A stretch of 64,000 bases of DNA. Source: Nocardia anocheti. Its GTDB lineage: Bacteria; Actinomycetota; Actinomycetes; Mycobacteriales; Mycobacteriaceae. Below the pieces are notes generated by a model that saw only the letters and a list, made by a program, of their open reading frames with translations, was not told the origin of the DNA and made no database searches. The stretch covers positions 62,001-126,000 of the forward strand of contig NZ_JAQQFV010000005.1 of the NCBI RefSeq assembly GCF_029675105.1. Reading direction: 5' to 3'. Positions 27,274 to 35,118 of this stretch are shown one piece after another; the first letter of the stretch is position 1, and every line of letters starts with the position of its first letter. The translations under genes and the position numbers were made by a program.

Positions 27274-28302
27274 TCAGCCGTTCGGCGAGTAGACCGAGAC
27301 CGTCACCGAGGCGGTGACTTCGGTGGTGTCCGGGAGCGCGGCGATGCGGGGGTCGTCGGTCGGGGTGCCGTGGAAGGCCGACGGGCCCATGGCGACCACG
27401 TTCGTGACATCGGCGCGGGTGAGTTTCATCGGAAACTCGATCAGGGTGTGCTCGATGCGGGTGAAGGTGGCCGACAGCGACTCGGCCAGGCGGCGGTCCT
27501 TGTCGGGGTCGACGCGGACCATGCCGAGTGGGCCGATCAGTTCGCCGAGATGCCGGTCGGTGGGGGTGACGACCACGAAGCGTCCGCCGGGGGCCAGGAC
27601 GCGCGCGATCTCGCCGGGGTTACGTGGCGCGAAGATCGAGAGCACGCCGGTGAGGGCGTGGTCGCGGACCGGCAGGCCGCGCCAGGCATCGGCCAGGATC
27701 GAGGCCGTGCGCGGGTGCGCGCGAGCGGCCCGGCGCGCCGCCGGTTTGGACACGTCCAGTGCGATGCCGACGGCGCCGGGCCGGGCATCGAGGACCGCGG
27801 CCAGGTAGAAACCGGTGCCTGCGCCGATCTCGAGCACCGCGCCGTCGGCCGGGGAGAGCCCATGAGCGCCGTCCACGTTGTCGGCCATCGCCGCGACCGG
27901 TGAGGTCGCGGTGCCCGTGGAGGCGGCAGTGTCGTCGAGCGCGGTGACGGCCGCGGCCGCGTGGGCTTCGGATGCCGCATCGACCCTGGGTGCCGGGGCC
28001 GTGGCGGGATCGGCGCTGTCACGGGGTATACGGGTCGGCGAACCGATGCTCAGGGCGTGAGCGACGGCCACGGCGATGGGGGTGAAGTGCCCGGCGCCCT
28101 GGAAGGCCGCGCGGGCATCGAGCATGGCGGCGGTGTCGCCGGTCATCTTCGTCGACGCCCCGGTCAGCAGCCCGACATAACCCTGGCGGGCGATGTCGAA
28201 GCTGTGCCCGGTCGCGCAACGCAGCGCGGTGTCGCGCTGATGCAGTGCGGCGCCGCACTCCGGGCAGGCCAGGAGTGCGGCGACCGTGTCGAGCGCTGTC
28301 AG
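27274..28302 (-). CDS. rlmA: 23S rRNA (guanine-N1)-methyltransferase RlmA, CTG start
   Basis: 342-residue rRNA methyltransferase of the RlmA(II)/TlrB type (G748 methylation). The frame upstream of the first ATG (28146) encodes the essential zinc ribbon: LACPECGAAL...LRCATGHSFDIARQGYVGLLTG. No ATG, GTG or TTG exists between the preceding in-frame stop and that ribbon. The only usable codon is CTG at 28302, which overlaps the DUF3117 stop (CTGA). The SAM motif is VLEIGAGTGFYLAAVLDA, followed by FAPRNPGEIARVLAPGGRFVVVTPT. About 55 Ala/Thr/Asp-rich residues are inserted before the SAM motif. It is translationally coupled to DUF3117. Confidence 0.83.
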   Translation of the reverse strand: MTALDTVAALLACPECGAALHQRDTALRCATGHSFDIARQGYVGLLTGASTKMTGDTAAMLDARAAFQGAGHFTPIAVAVAHALSIGSPTRIPRDSADPATAPAPRVDAASEAHAAAAVTALDDTAASTGTATSPVAAMADNVDGAHGLSPADGAVLEIGAGTGFYLAAVLDARPGAVGIALDVSKPAARRAARAHPRTASILADAWRGLPVRDHALTGVLSIFAPRNPGEIARVLAPGGRFVVVTPTDRHLGELIGPLGMVRVDPDKDRRLAESLSATFTRIEHTLIEFPMKLTRADVTNVVAMGPSAFHGTPTDDPRIAALPDTTEVTASVTVSVYSPNG

Positions 28303-28466
28303 CTGGTGACGCTCTTCAGTTCGTCACCGAGTGCCGCAGCCTCGTCCGGCGTGAGTTCGACGACCAGACGCCCGCCACCCTCGAGTGGAACCCGCATGAC
28401 GATTCCACGACCTTCCTTGGTTGCCTCGAGGGGACCGTCCCCGGTACGGGGCTTCATGGCCGCCAT
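28299..28466 (-). CDS. DUF3117 protein (Rv1211 type)
   Basis: 55-residue protein, almost invariant across actinobacteria: MAAMKPRTGDGPLEATKEG, then IVMRVPLEGGGRLVVELTPDEAAALGDELK. The function is unknown. The start is the ATG at 28466 with GGAGGG upstream; a longer open frame to 28532 adds a non-conserved Arg-rich extension. It lies between tag and rlmA, and its TGA overlaps the CTG start of rlmA. Conservation far beyond that of its neighbours suggests a core role. Confidence 0.93.
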   Translation of the reverse strand: MAAMKPRTGDGPLEATKEGRGIVMRVPLEGGGRLVVELTPDEAAALGDELKSVTS

Positions 28467-28571
28467 CCTCTGCTCCCTCCAGATCTGCGCGGTCTGTCTG
28501 CGCACTGTTTCTCGTCTGCCGGTTGTCGCCAACCAGCGGGCTCGCCGGGTGTTCGGCGGGCCACACCGGTC

Positions 28572-29204
28572 CTATTCTTCCCTATTGCCCGCGCGGGCGG
28601 ACACCTGAGTAGGAAATGTGACTCTCGAGTCGGTTCCGTCCGGCGTGGGGCGTACCCAGCAAACTTCCAGGTGGTCGTCCACCATCCCGGTCGCCTGCAT
28701 CAGGGCGTACGCCGTCGTCGGGCCGACGAAAGCGAAGCCCCGGCGCTTCAATTCCTTTGCCAGAGCAACGGATTCGGGTGTGGTCGCGGGCACATCCGCG
28801 AGGGTGGCCGGTCGCGGGCGTGGCGCGGGTGCGAAGGACCACACCAGCTCGTCCAGGCTCACCGGCAGGTCGCGAGCAACCCGGGCATTGGTGATGGCCG
28901 CGTCGATCTTGGCGCGATTGCGCACGATGCCCGCGTCGGCGAGCAGTCGCGCGCGGTCGTCGTCACCGAACTCGGCCACCTTCGCGATCTCGAACCCGGC
29001 GAAGGCGGCGCGGAAGGCGGGCCGCTTGCGCAGGATGGTGATCCAGGCCAGGCCCGACTGGAACGCCTCGAGGCACAGGCGCTCGAAGAGGGCGTCGTCG
29101 CCGTGCAGGGGCACGCCCCATTCGGTGTCGTGGTAGTCGCGGTAGAGCTGGGAGCCGATCGACCAGCCGCAGCGGACCAGTCCGTCGTCGGCGAGCTCGC
29201 TCAC
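28572..29204 (-). CDS. tag: DNA-3-methyladenine glycosylase I
   Basis: 210-residue TagI family base-excision glycosylase that removes 3-methyladenine. Characteristic features are the N-terminal RCGWSIGSQLYRDYHDTEWGVPLHGDDALFERLCLEAFQSGLAWITILRKRPAFR, the catalytic-pocket Glu/Trp/Tyr set, and the C-terminal GFAFVGPTTAYALMQATGMVDDH. The zinc ligands appear to be the N-terminal Cys and His and the C-terminal HLEVC region. The start overlaps the DivIVA-domain gene by four bases, so the two are co-translated. Confidence 0.93.
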   Translation of the reverse strand: MSELADDGLVRCGWSIGSQLYRDYHDTEWGVPLHGDDALFERLCLEAFQSGLAWITILRKRPAFRAAFAGFEIAKVAEFGDDDRARLLADAGIVRNRAKIDAAITNARVARDLPVSLDELVWSFAPAPRPRPATLADVPATTPESVALAKELKRRGFAFVGPTTAYALMQATGMVDDHLEVCWVRPTPDGTDSRVTFPTQVSARAGNREE

Positions 29205-29521
29205 GGGCGTTCCTGGCTCGCCATGACCTGCGCCTGCCAGTGCCGCGCCTGGGCCAGCTCGAGCTCCAGTTCATCGATGCGCTCGGCCAGCCTCCCCAGC
29301 GCCCAGTCGACCTCCCCGGCCTTGTAACCGCGCACCACCTGCTGAAACCGCAGCGCCCGCACATCGGCCCCGGTGACGCCCTGCGCGGGCAGCACGGTGG
29401 CCGTGGTCCCCTCGGGCAGCGGCCCGAGCTCCTCGGACCGCCCGAACACCGCACTCGCGACCAGGAACAGCATCGCCGCCACCAACCCGACGATGAGCAC
29501 GTATAGAAGCAGCGTCAGCAT
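29201..29521 (-). CDS. DivIVA-domain membrane protein (Rv1209 type)
   Basis: 106 residues. An N-terminal membrane helix (LLLYVLIVGLVAAMLFLVASAVF) is followed by a short linker and a DivIVA-domain motif, VTGADVRALRFQQVVRGYKAGEVDWALGRLAERIDELELEL, that forms a coiled coil. Such small anchored DivIVA-like proteins are conserved before tag in actinobacteria. The role is unproven; membrane-curvature or polar localisation is suggested only by the domain. It is the first gene of the minus-strand divIVA-like/tag/DUF3117/rlmA run. Confidence 0.88.
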   Translation of the reverse strand: MLTLLLYVLIVGLVAAMLFLVASAVFGRSEELGPLPEGTTATVLPAQGVTGADVRALRFQQVVRGYKAGEVDWALGRLAERIDELELELAQARHWQAQVMASQERP

Positions 29522-29558
29522 GGGTCCAGCCTAGGCACCCCCACCGACAACCCCCGAA

Positions 29559-30695
29559 TCAGAGATGGCGGGTGGTGTCGATGCCCAGGGACATGCCCGC
29601 CAGGCCGCGCTTGCGGACGGCGAGCTTGTCGGCCACGCCGCGCAGGGCGACGGCGGCCGGGTTCTCCGGGTCGCCGAGCACGATCGGGGTGCCCGCGTCG
29701 CCGCCCTCGCGCAGGGACTGCTCGATCGGGATCTGGCCCAGCAGCGGCACCGTCGAGCCGACCGCGCGGGTGAGGCGGTCGGCGACCACCTGGCCGCCGC
29801 CGGAGCCGTAGAGCTCCATCCGCGAGCCGTCGGGCAGGTCCAGCCACGACATGTTCTCCACCACGCCCGCGATGCGCTGACGGGTCTGCAGCGCGATGGC
29901 GCCCGCGCGTTCGGCCACCTCGGCGGCGGCGATCTGCGGGGTGGTGACCACCAGGATCTCGGCGTTGGGGATCAGCTGGGCGATGGAGATGGCGACGTCG
30001 CCGGTGCCGGGGGGCAGGTCCAGCAGCAGCACGTCCAGGTCGCCCCAGAACACGTCGGCCAGGAACTGCTGCAGCGCGCGGTGCAGCATCGGACCGCGCC
30101 ACACCACCGGCGTGTTGCCCGTGGTGAACTGCGCGATCGAGATCATCTTCACGTTGTGCGCGACCGGCGGCAGGATCATCCGCTCGACCTGGGTGGGTTT
30201 GGCGTCGGAGCCGAGCATGCGCGGGATGGAGTGGCCGTAGATGTCGGCGTCGAGCACACCCACCGACAGTCCGCGCTCGGCCAGCGCGACGGCGAGGTTG
30301 GCGGTGACGCTGGACTTGCCCACGCCACCCTTGCCGGAGGCAACCGCGTAGACGCGGGTCAGCGAGCCCGGCTGGGCGAAGGGGATCACCGGCTCGGCCG
30401 AATCGCCACGCAGCGACTTGCGCAGTTCGGTGCGCTGCTCGTCGCTCATCACATCGAGATCCACCGTCACCGCGCCCGCACCGGGCACATCCGCCACGGC
30501 CTTGGTGACACGCTGGACGATCTCGGTCCGCAACGGGCAACCGGACGTGGTCAGATACACCTCGACGTGCACATCACCGCTGTCGGCGATGGCGATGGAC
30601 TTCACCATGCCCAATTCGGTGATCGGCTTGCGGATCTCCGGATCGTCGACCTTCGCGAGCGCCGCCCGCACATCCGCTTCCGTAATCACTGCCAT
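29559..30695 (-). CDS. mrp: Mrp/ApbC family P-loop ATPase
   Basis: 378 residues. An N-terminal MIP18/DUF59 domain (ALAKVDDPEIRKPITELGMV...YLTTSGCPLRTEI) is followed by a ParA-like ATPase: deviant Walker A SGKGGVGKSSV near residue 120, LDADIYGHSIP, and LDLPPGTGD. The family carries Fe-S clusters for delivery to apoproteins. The C-terminal CxxC typical of E. coli ApbC is absent: this enzyme has YGSGGG where Cys would be, as in other actinobacterial members. It lies 37 bases beyond the DivIVA-domain gene, at what looks like an inversion boundary. Confidence 0.93.
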   Translation of the reverse strand: MAVITEADVRAALAKVDDPEIRKPITELGMVKSIAIADSGDVHVEVYLTTSGCPLRTEIVQRVTKAVADVPGAGAVTVDLDVMSDEQRTELRKSLRGDSAEPVIPFAQPGSLTRVYAVASGKGGVGKSSVTANLAVALAERGLSVGVLDADIYGHSIPRMLGSDAKPTQVERMILPPVAHNVKMISIAQFTTGNTPVVWRGPMLHRALQQFLADVFWGDLDVLLLDLPPGTGDVAISIAQLIPNAEILVVTTPQIAAAEVAERAGAIALQTRQRIAGVVENMSWLDLPDGSRMELYGSGGGQVVADRLTRAVGSTVPLLGQIPIEQSLREGGDAGTPIVLGDPENPAAVALRGVADKLAVRKRGLAGMSLGIDTTRHL

Positions 30696-30725
30696 GAAAC
30701 CGAGTTTATGCTGGCTCGCCTCGGG

Positions 30726-31583
30726 TCAGATTCGGGGGAGGTCCTGGGGGCGGGGGGCGAGGCCGCTGGAGTAGGAGCCGGACCAGGCCATGACGTTGGC
30801 TACGTAGGCCATGGAGTTGTTGTAGCGGAGGATGGCCTTGGACTGCTGGGACAGGTCGCGCATGTTCAGGCCGCCGTCGCAGAGGTAGCGGCCCGCGGTG
30901 AGGGCGGCGTCGAAGAGGTTCTGCGGGTCGGCGATGCCGTCGGCGTTGCCGTCGGCGGCGTAGCGCTGCCAGGTCTCGGGCAGGAACTGCATGGGGCCGA
31001 TGGCGCGGTCGTAGCCGCCGAGGCCGTCGAGTGCGCCGCCGTCGCTGTCGTGGATGACATTGTTGCCGTAGAGGCTGCCGTCGAGGACCGGGCCGTAGAC
31101 CGCCTTGATCGGGTTGCCCTGCGCGTCGGCCTTGCCGTAGGCGTGGGTGGACTCGACCCGGCCGATACCGGCCAGCAGCGACCAGTTCATGCCGCAGTGC
31201 GGATTCTCCACGGCCAGTTGCTGTTCGGCGCTCTGGTAGGCGGCGACCGCGATACCGGGAATGCCGAGCGGACCGGCGGGCAGATCGGAGGCGGGCCGAT
31301 CGTCGGGTAGCGCAACGGTTTTCACCACCGGCGCGGCCGAGGCCGACTGCTTGGCCTCCAGGTGCGCCACCTCGGCGATGTCGGCCTGGGGTGCCGCGAC
31401 CAACTCGGCCGCGCCCTCCTGGTCGATCTCGGGAAGATCGTGTTCGACCGCTGCGCTGGCCGCGCTGGTCACGTCGGTCGCGGCGGCGGTGACGGCCACG
31501 AGTCCGGCGGGGACCAATCCGGTCAGTGCGATGAGCGAGCTCCGGCGAACGGTGGTGGCTGGCTGTTTCCGATGACGGCCCAT
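30726..31583 (-). CDS. Secreted lytic transglycosylase (Rv1230c-like), short paralogue
   Basis: 285 residues. The N-terminus has a twin-Arg-like/basic region and one hydrophobic segment (SSLIALTGLVPAGLVAVTAAAT), a likely signal or anchor. The C-terminal domain is a SLT/transglycosylase fold: WSLLAGIGRVESTHAYG contains the catalytic Glu, then AIGPMQFLPETWQRYAADGNADGIADPQNLFDAALTAGRYLC. It cleaves peptidoglycan glycan strands, giving anhydro-muropeptides. The tandem neighbour is a paralogue sharing the catalytic domain. It has its own stop-to-start gap of about 65 bases with that neighbour. Confidence 0.9.
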   Translation of the reverse strand: MGRHRKQPATTVRRSSLIALTGLVPAGLVAVTAAATDVTSAASAAVEHDLPEIDQEGAAELVAAPQADIAEVAHLEAKQSASAAPVVKTVALPDDRPASDLPAGPLGIPGIAVAAYQSAEQQLAVENPHCGMNWSLLAGIGRVESTHAYGKADAQGNPIKAVYGPVLDGSLYGNNVIHDSDGGALDGLGGYDRAIGPMQFLPETWQRYAADGNADGIADPQNLFDAALTAGRYLCDGGLNMRDLSQQSKAILRYNNSMAYVANVMAWSGSYSSGLAPRPQDLPRI

Positions 31584-31648
31584 GCCAAGAGATTACCGCA
31601 CCCGAGACCTTTTTGTTACCCCTCTGTGATCTGGAATCCGGTTTGATT

Positions 31649-33055
31649 TCAGGGCAGCGCGGGCGGGGCGGGCAGCGGGATGACGATGTTGAACGGCAAC
31701 GTGATCGCGGGCTGCGGCGCGGGCGCCACCGGGGCGGGCTCGGGCTCGGGCGCGGCCTCCTCGGTGGGGGCGACACCCGGTTCCGGCGTCTTCTCCGGCG
31801 CGGCGGGAGCGGGGGCCGGAGTCTGCGCGGGCGCGGCCTCGGCGGGCGTGCACTTGGCCGCGTCGGTGGGCGCGGGCTCCAGCTCCGCGGGCTTGGCGGG
31901 GTCCTTGGGCGCCGCGGCACCGTAGGTCTGTTCCACGGGCTGCTGGACGGGCTGTTCGGCGGGCGCCAGCGGATCGGGCATCTTCGCGGGCTGCGGTTCG
32001 CTGACACAGGTTTCGGGCACCACGGGCGCGGGACAGAAGATGCCGCACGGGATCGGCGGCAGACCGGGCAGGGTGATCATCACCTGGGTCGGCGTGGCGG
32101 TCTTCGGCGTGTTGGGCGGCAACTGGTTGGCCGTCGAGGGCGGGGCCGCGGTGGTGGGGGAGTCGGTGGAGGCGGCCAGTACGTTCGGCGAGACCAGCGG
32201 GGCGCTGCCCGGCGGCACGATCTCCGGGGAGATCGCGACCTGGCTCGGCGCGCCACCGTTGCGATAGGCGGCCGACCAGCTCAGCACATTGGCCGCGTAG
32301 GACATGGAGTTGTTGTAGCGCAGCACCGCCCGCAGTTCCTGGGACGCCTCGCGCAGGTTCAGCCCGCCCGAGCACAGGTACTTGCCCGCGCCGAGCGCCG
32401 CGTCGAAGACATTGTGCGGATCGGCCACGCCGTCGCCGTTGCCGTCGGCGGCGTAGTGCGCCCAGGTGCTCGGCAGGAACTGCATCGGACCCACGGCGCG
32501 CACGAAGCCGCCGTCGGCCTCCTTGATGACCTCGTTGCCCGGCAGCGTGCCGTCCAGCGCCGGACCGAAGATGGGGGTGGTCGTGGTGCCCGCGGCGTCG
32601 GTGCTGCCGCTGCTGGCGTGCCCGGACTCGATCCGGCCGATCCCGGCGAGCAGGTTCCAGGTGAGTCCGCAACCGGGCTCGGCGGTCTCCATGGCCAGCT
32701 CGGCATTGCGGTAGGCGGCCAGCACGATCTCCGGGATGCCGAGGGCGCCGCTGCCGGTGGGCAGCGAAATGCTCTGCAGGGGAACGGTTCCGGCGAAAGG
32801 TGCCGCGCTGTTGGCCGACGGGCTCAGGGCGCGCAGCTTGCGCGGGGCCTCCTGCGAGACCGGCAGCAGGCCGACGACCTCCGAGAGTGGGGCGTCGCCC
32901 TGGTCGGTGCTGCTGGCGTTCGCGGCCAGCAATGCCTCCGGGGCCTGCGGCGCGGTACTGGGATTCGTGGAGTGCGCGGCCGATCCGGAGGCGACGAGCC
33001 CCGCGACGACCAGGGCCGACATCGTGATCGGAGTAGAGATTCGCATTGGCGACAC
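31649..33055 (-). CDS. Secreted lytic transglycosylase with long Pro/Ala tail
   Basis: 468 residues. A signal peptide (PITMSALVVAGLVASGSAAHS) precedes a transglycosylase domain (WNLLAGIGRIESGHASSG, AVGPMQFLPSTWAHYAADGNGDGVADPHNVFDAALGAGKYLC) that is clearly homologous to the 30726-31583 product. From about residue 270 onward is a Pro/Ala/Thr-rich, low-complexity tail, probably a cell-wall-spanning linker, with scattered Cys residues. GTG at 33055 fits AAAGGG at a 5-base spacing better than the ATG at 33046. The duplication gives a membrane-proximal and a wall-reaching version. Confidence 0.88.
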   Translation of the reverse strand: MSPMRISTPITMSALVVAGLVASGSAAHSTNPSTAPQAPEALLAANASSTDQGDAPLSEVVGLLPVSQEAPRKLRALSPSANSAAPFAGTVPLQSISLPTGSGALGIPEIVLAAYRNAELAMETAEPGCGLTWNLLAGIGRIESGHASSGSTDAAGTTTTPIFGPALDGTLPGNEVIKEADGGFVRAVGPMQFLPSTWAHYAADGNGDGVADPHNVFDAALGAGKYLCSGGLNLREASQELRAVLRYNNSMSYAANVLSWSAAYRNGGAPSQVAISPEIVPPGSAPLVSPNVLAASTDSPTTAAPPSTANQLPPNTPKTATPTQVMITLPGLPPIPCGIFCPAPVVPETCVSEPQPAKMPDPLAPAEQPVQQPVEQTYGAAAPKDPAKPAELEPAPTDAAKCTPAEAAPAQTPAPAPAAPEKTPEPGVAPTEEAAPEPEPAPVAPAPQPAITLPFNIVIPLPAPPALP

Positions 33056-33164
33056 ACCAGCCCTTTACGTCGAAGCAGCGGCACCGCAGAGTCCCCCCTC
33101 CGGCCCGCCCGGAACAACGTGATCCAGGTTACCTACCGGTCAGGAAGTTGTTGAGCATTTCCGG

Positions 33165-33755
33165 TCACGCGTCTGGAGCGCCTGGCGAAATCGGGGCGGA
33201 AGAGGGCGTTTGACCGGAGGTTTTCTTGCGGACGGCTTTTCGCTTTTTCTCCGTCGTCGGCGCGCCGTCGGGCGTGGTGACCGCGTCGATGCGGTCGAGC
33301 ACCTCTTTGATCTCCTCGAGTTCGCGGCGCAGGTAGTCACGGGTGGCCACATCGCCGACGGCCAGGCGCAGCGAGGCCAGCTCACGGGCCAGGAACTCGG
33401 TGTCGGCCTTGGTCTGGGCGGCGCGGGTGCGGTCCTCCTCCAGGGCGACCTTGTCGCGGTTGTCCTGGCGGTTCTGCGCCAGCAGGATCAGCGGCGCGGC
33501 GTAGGCGGCCTGGGTGGAGAAGGCCAGGTTGAGCAGGATGAACGGGTACGGGTCCCAGCGCAGCGACACCGCGAACACATTGAGCACGATCCACACCACG
33601 ACGATGACGGTCTGGATCGCCAGGTAGCGGCCGGTGCCGAGGAAGCGGGCCACCTTCTCGCTGGCGCTGGCGAACGCGTCGGAGTCCCAGTCGAAGCGCA
33701 GCCGCGAGCCGACCGGCGTCTCCAGGCGCTGCCGGGCTGGGCTCTTCTCACTCAC
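33165..33755 (-). CDS. DUF1003 membrane protein
   Basis: 196 residues: an N-terminal cytosolic segment, then two membrane helices (TVIVVVWIVLNVFAVSL and FILLNLAFSTQAAYAAPLILLAQN). The conserved DUF1003 motif is WDPYPFILLNLAFSTQAAYAAPLILLAQNRQDNRDK. A coiled-coil and Lys-rich tail follow. The function is unknown; I recall the family being found with Mg/CBS proteins. It overlaps the upstream CBS/MgtE-like gene by eight bases, so co-translation is likely. Confidence 0.9.
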   Translation of the reverse strand: MSEKSPARQRLETPVGSRLRFDWDSDAFASASEKVARFLGTGRYLAIQTVIVVVWIVLNVFAVSLRWDPYPFILLNLAFSTQAAYAAPLILLAQNRQDNRDKVALEEDRTRAAQTKADTEFLARELASLRLAVGDVATRDYLRRELEEIKEVLDRIDAVTTPDGAPTTEKKRKAVRKKTSGQTPSSAPISPGAPDA

Positions 33756-35043
33756 TGCGGATCTCCTCCTCGGTGTGCGCCAGTGGCGGCTCTTCCTCGC
33801 GCCAGTCCTCGGGCAGCAGATGATCGAGCACGTCGTCGACGGTGACCGCGCCGAGCAGATGGTTCTCCGCGTCGACCACCGGCCCGCACACCAGGTTGTA
33901 GGTGGCGAAGTAGCGGGTCACCGCGGCCAGCGGCAGCTCGGCCGACAGCGGCGACAGATCGGCGTCGACGATCCCGCCGACCAGATGCGCGGGCGGTTCC
34001 CGCAGCAGCTGCTGGATGTGCACGCAGCCCAGATAGCGACCGGTGGGCGTGGCCGTGGGCGGCCGCACGACGAAGGCCATGGAGGCCAGCGCCGGAGTCA
34101 GGTCGGGATCGCGGACCCGCGCGAGCGCCTCGGCGACGGTGGTGGACGGACTCAGCACCACCGGTTTGGTCGTCATCAGACCGCCCGCGGTGTCGGGGGA
34201 GTGGGCGAGCAGGCGGCGCACCGGCTCGGATTCCTCCGGGTCCATCAGCGCGAGCAGCGATTCGGCCTCGCTCTCGGGCAGCTCGCCCAGCAGGTCGGCG
34301 GCGTCGTCGGGGTCCATGGCCTCGAGCACATCGGCGGCGCGGTGCACCTCGAGGTGGCCGAGCAGGTCGACCTGGTCGTCGTCGGGCAGCTCCTGGACCA
34401 CGTCGGCGAGGCGTTCGTCGTCGAGCGCGATGGCCACCTCCACGCGCCGCTTCTCCGGCAGCTCGCGCAGTCGGTGCGCGACATCGGCCGGGCGCAGGCC
34501 CTCGAACTGTGACAGCAGCGTGGTGACATCCTGGCCCGGCCTGCCGACCACCGCGGGCGTCAGCCCGACGACCTGCGACCAGTCGACCACGTGCACGGTG
34601 CGGCGTCGCCCGATCCGCCGGTGCCCGCGCACCGCGACCCGCCCGATCACCCAGTCGCGGGTGCGGGTCTGCTCGATACCGAGGTCGGCGACGAAGACCG
34701 CCACCCCGTCCAGGTCGGGCAGGCCAGGATCGTCGACGCGGACCTGCGAGTCCACGATCTGCGCCAGCGCCAGCATCTCGCCCGGTCGCTGCGCGAATCG
34801 GCGCAGGCTGACGGTGCCGGTATTGAGCGTCACCATGCCGGGTTCGATCGCGGTGACCCGCAGCATCGGCACGAAAATCCGCCGCCGGGTGACCAATTCG
34901 ACCACCAGCCCGTGCACCCGCGGTTGCTGGCGGCCGTAGCGGACGGCCACGACCACATCGCGGACCCGGCCGATAGACTCCCCGTCCGGACCCAGCACCG
35001 TCAGGCCAGCGAGCCGGGCGACGTACACCCTGGTGGTTGCCAT
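33748..35043 (-). CDS. PRC-barrel/MgtE-N/CBS protein without transporter domain
   Basis: 431 residues. A PRC-barrel-like N-terminus (VYVARLAGLTVLGPDGESIGRVRDVVV) is followed by MgtE N-domain helical repeats (LRPADVAHRLRELPEKRRVEVAIALDDERLADVVQELPDDDQVDLLGHL) and a CBS pair (GGLMTTKPVVLSPSTTVAEALARV and VDADLSPLSAELPLAAVTRYF). The MgtE transmembrane domain is missing, which is normal for the Rv1232c-like family. It therefore probably senses Mg2+ or nucleotides rather than transporting. I chose the ATG at 35043; the open frame upstream lacks homology and overlaps the divergent lyase gene. Confidence 0.88.
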   Translation of the reverse strand: MATTRVYVARLAGLTVLGPDGESIGRVRDVVVAVRYGRQQPRVHGLVVELVTRRRIFVPMLRVTAIEPGMVTLNTGTVSLRRFAQRPGEMLALAQIVDSQVRVDDPGLPDLDGVAVFVADLGIEQTRTRDWVIGRVAVRGHRRIGRRRTVHVVDWSQVVGLTPAVVGRPGQDVTTLLSQFEGLRPADVAHRLRELPEKRRVEVAIALDDERLADVVQELPDDDQVDLLGHLEVHRAADVLEAMDPDDAADLLGELPESEAESLLALMDPEESEPVRRLLAHSPDTAGGLMTTKPVVLSPSTTVAEALARVRDPDLTPALASMAFVVRPPTATPTGRYLGCVHIQQLLREPPAHLVGGIVDADLSPLSAELPLAAVTRYFATYNLVCGPVVDAENHLLGAVTVDDVLDHLLPEDWREEEPPLAHTEEEIRSE

Positions 35044-35118
35044 GATCATCAGGCTAGGCGGTCCGCTACGGCCGGTCACCACACGCCACGGCCGGTGTGA
35101 CGAACAACAGGAGGCCCC

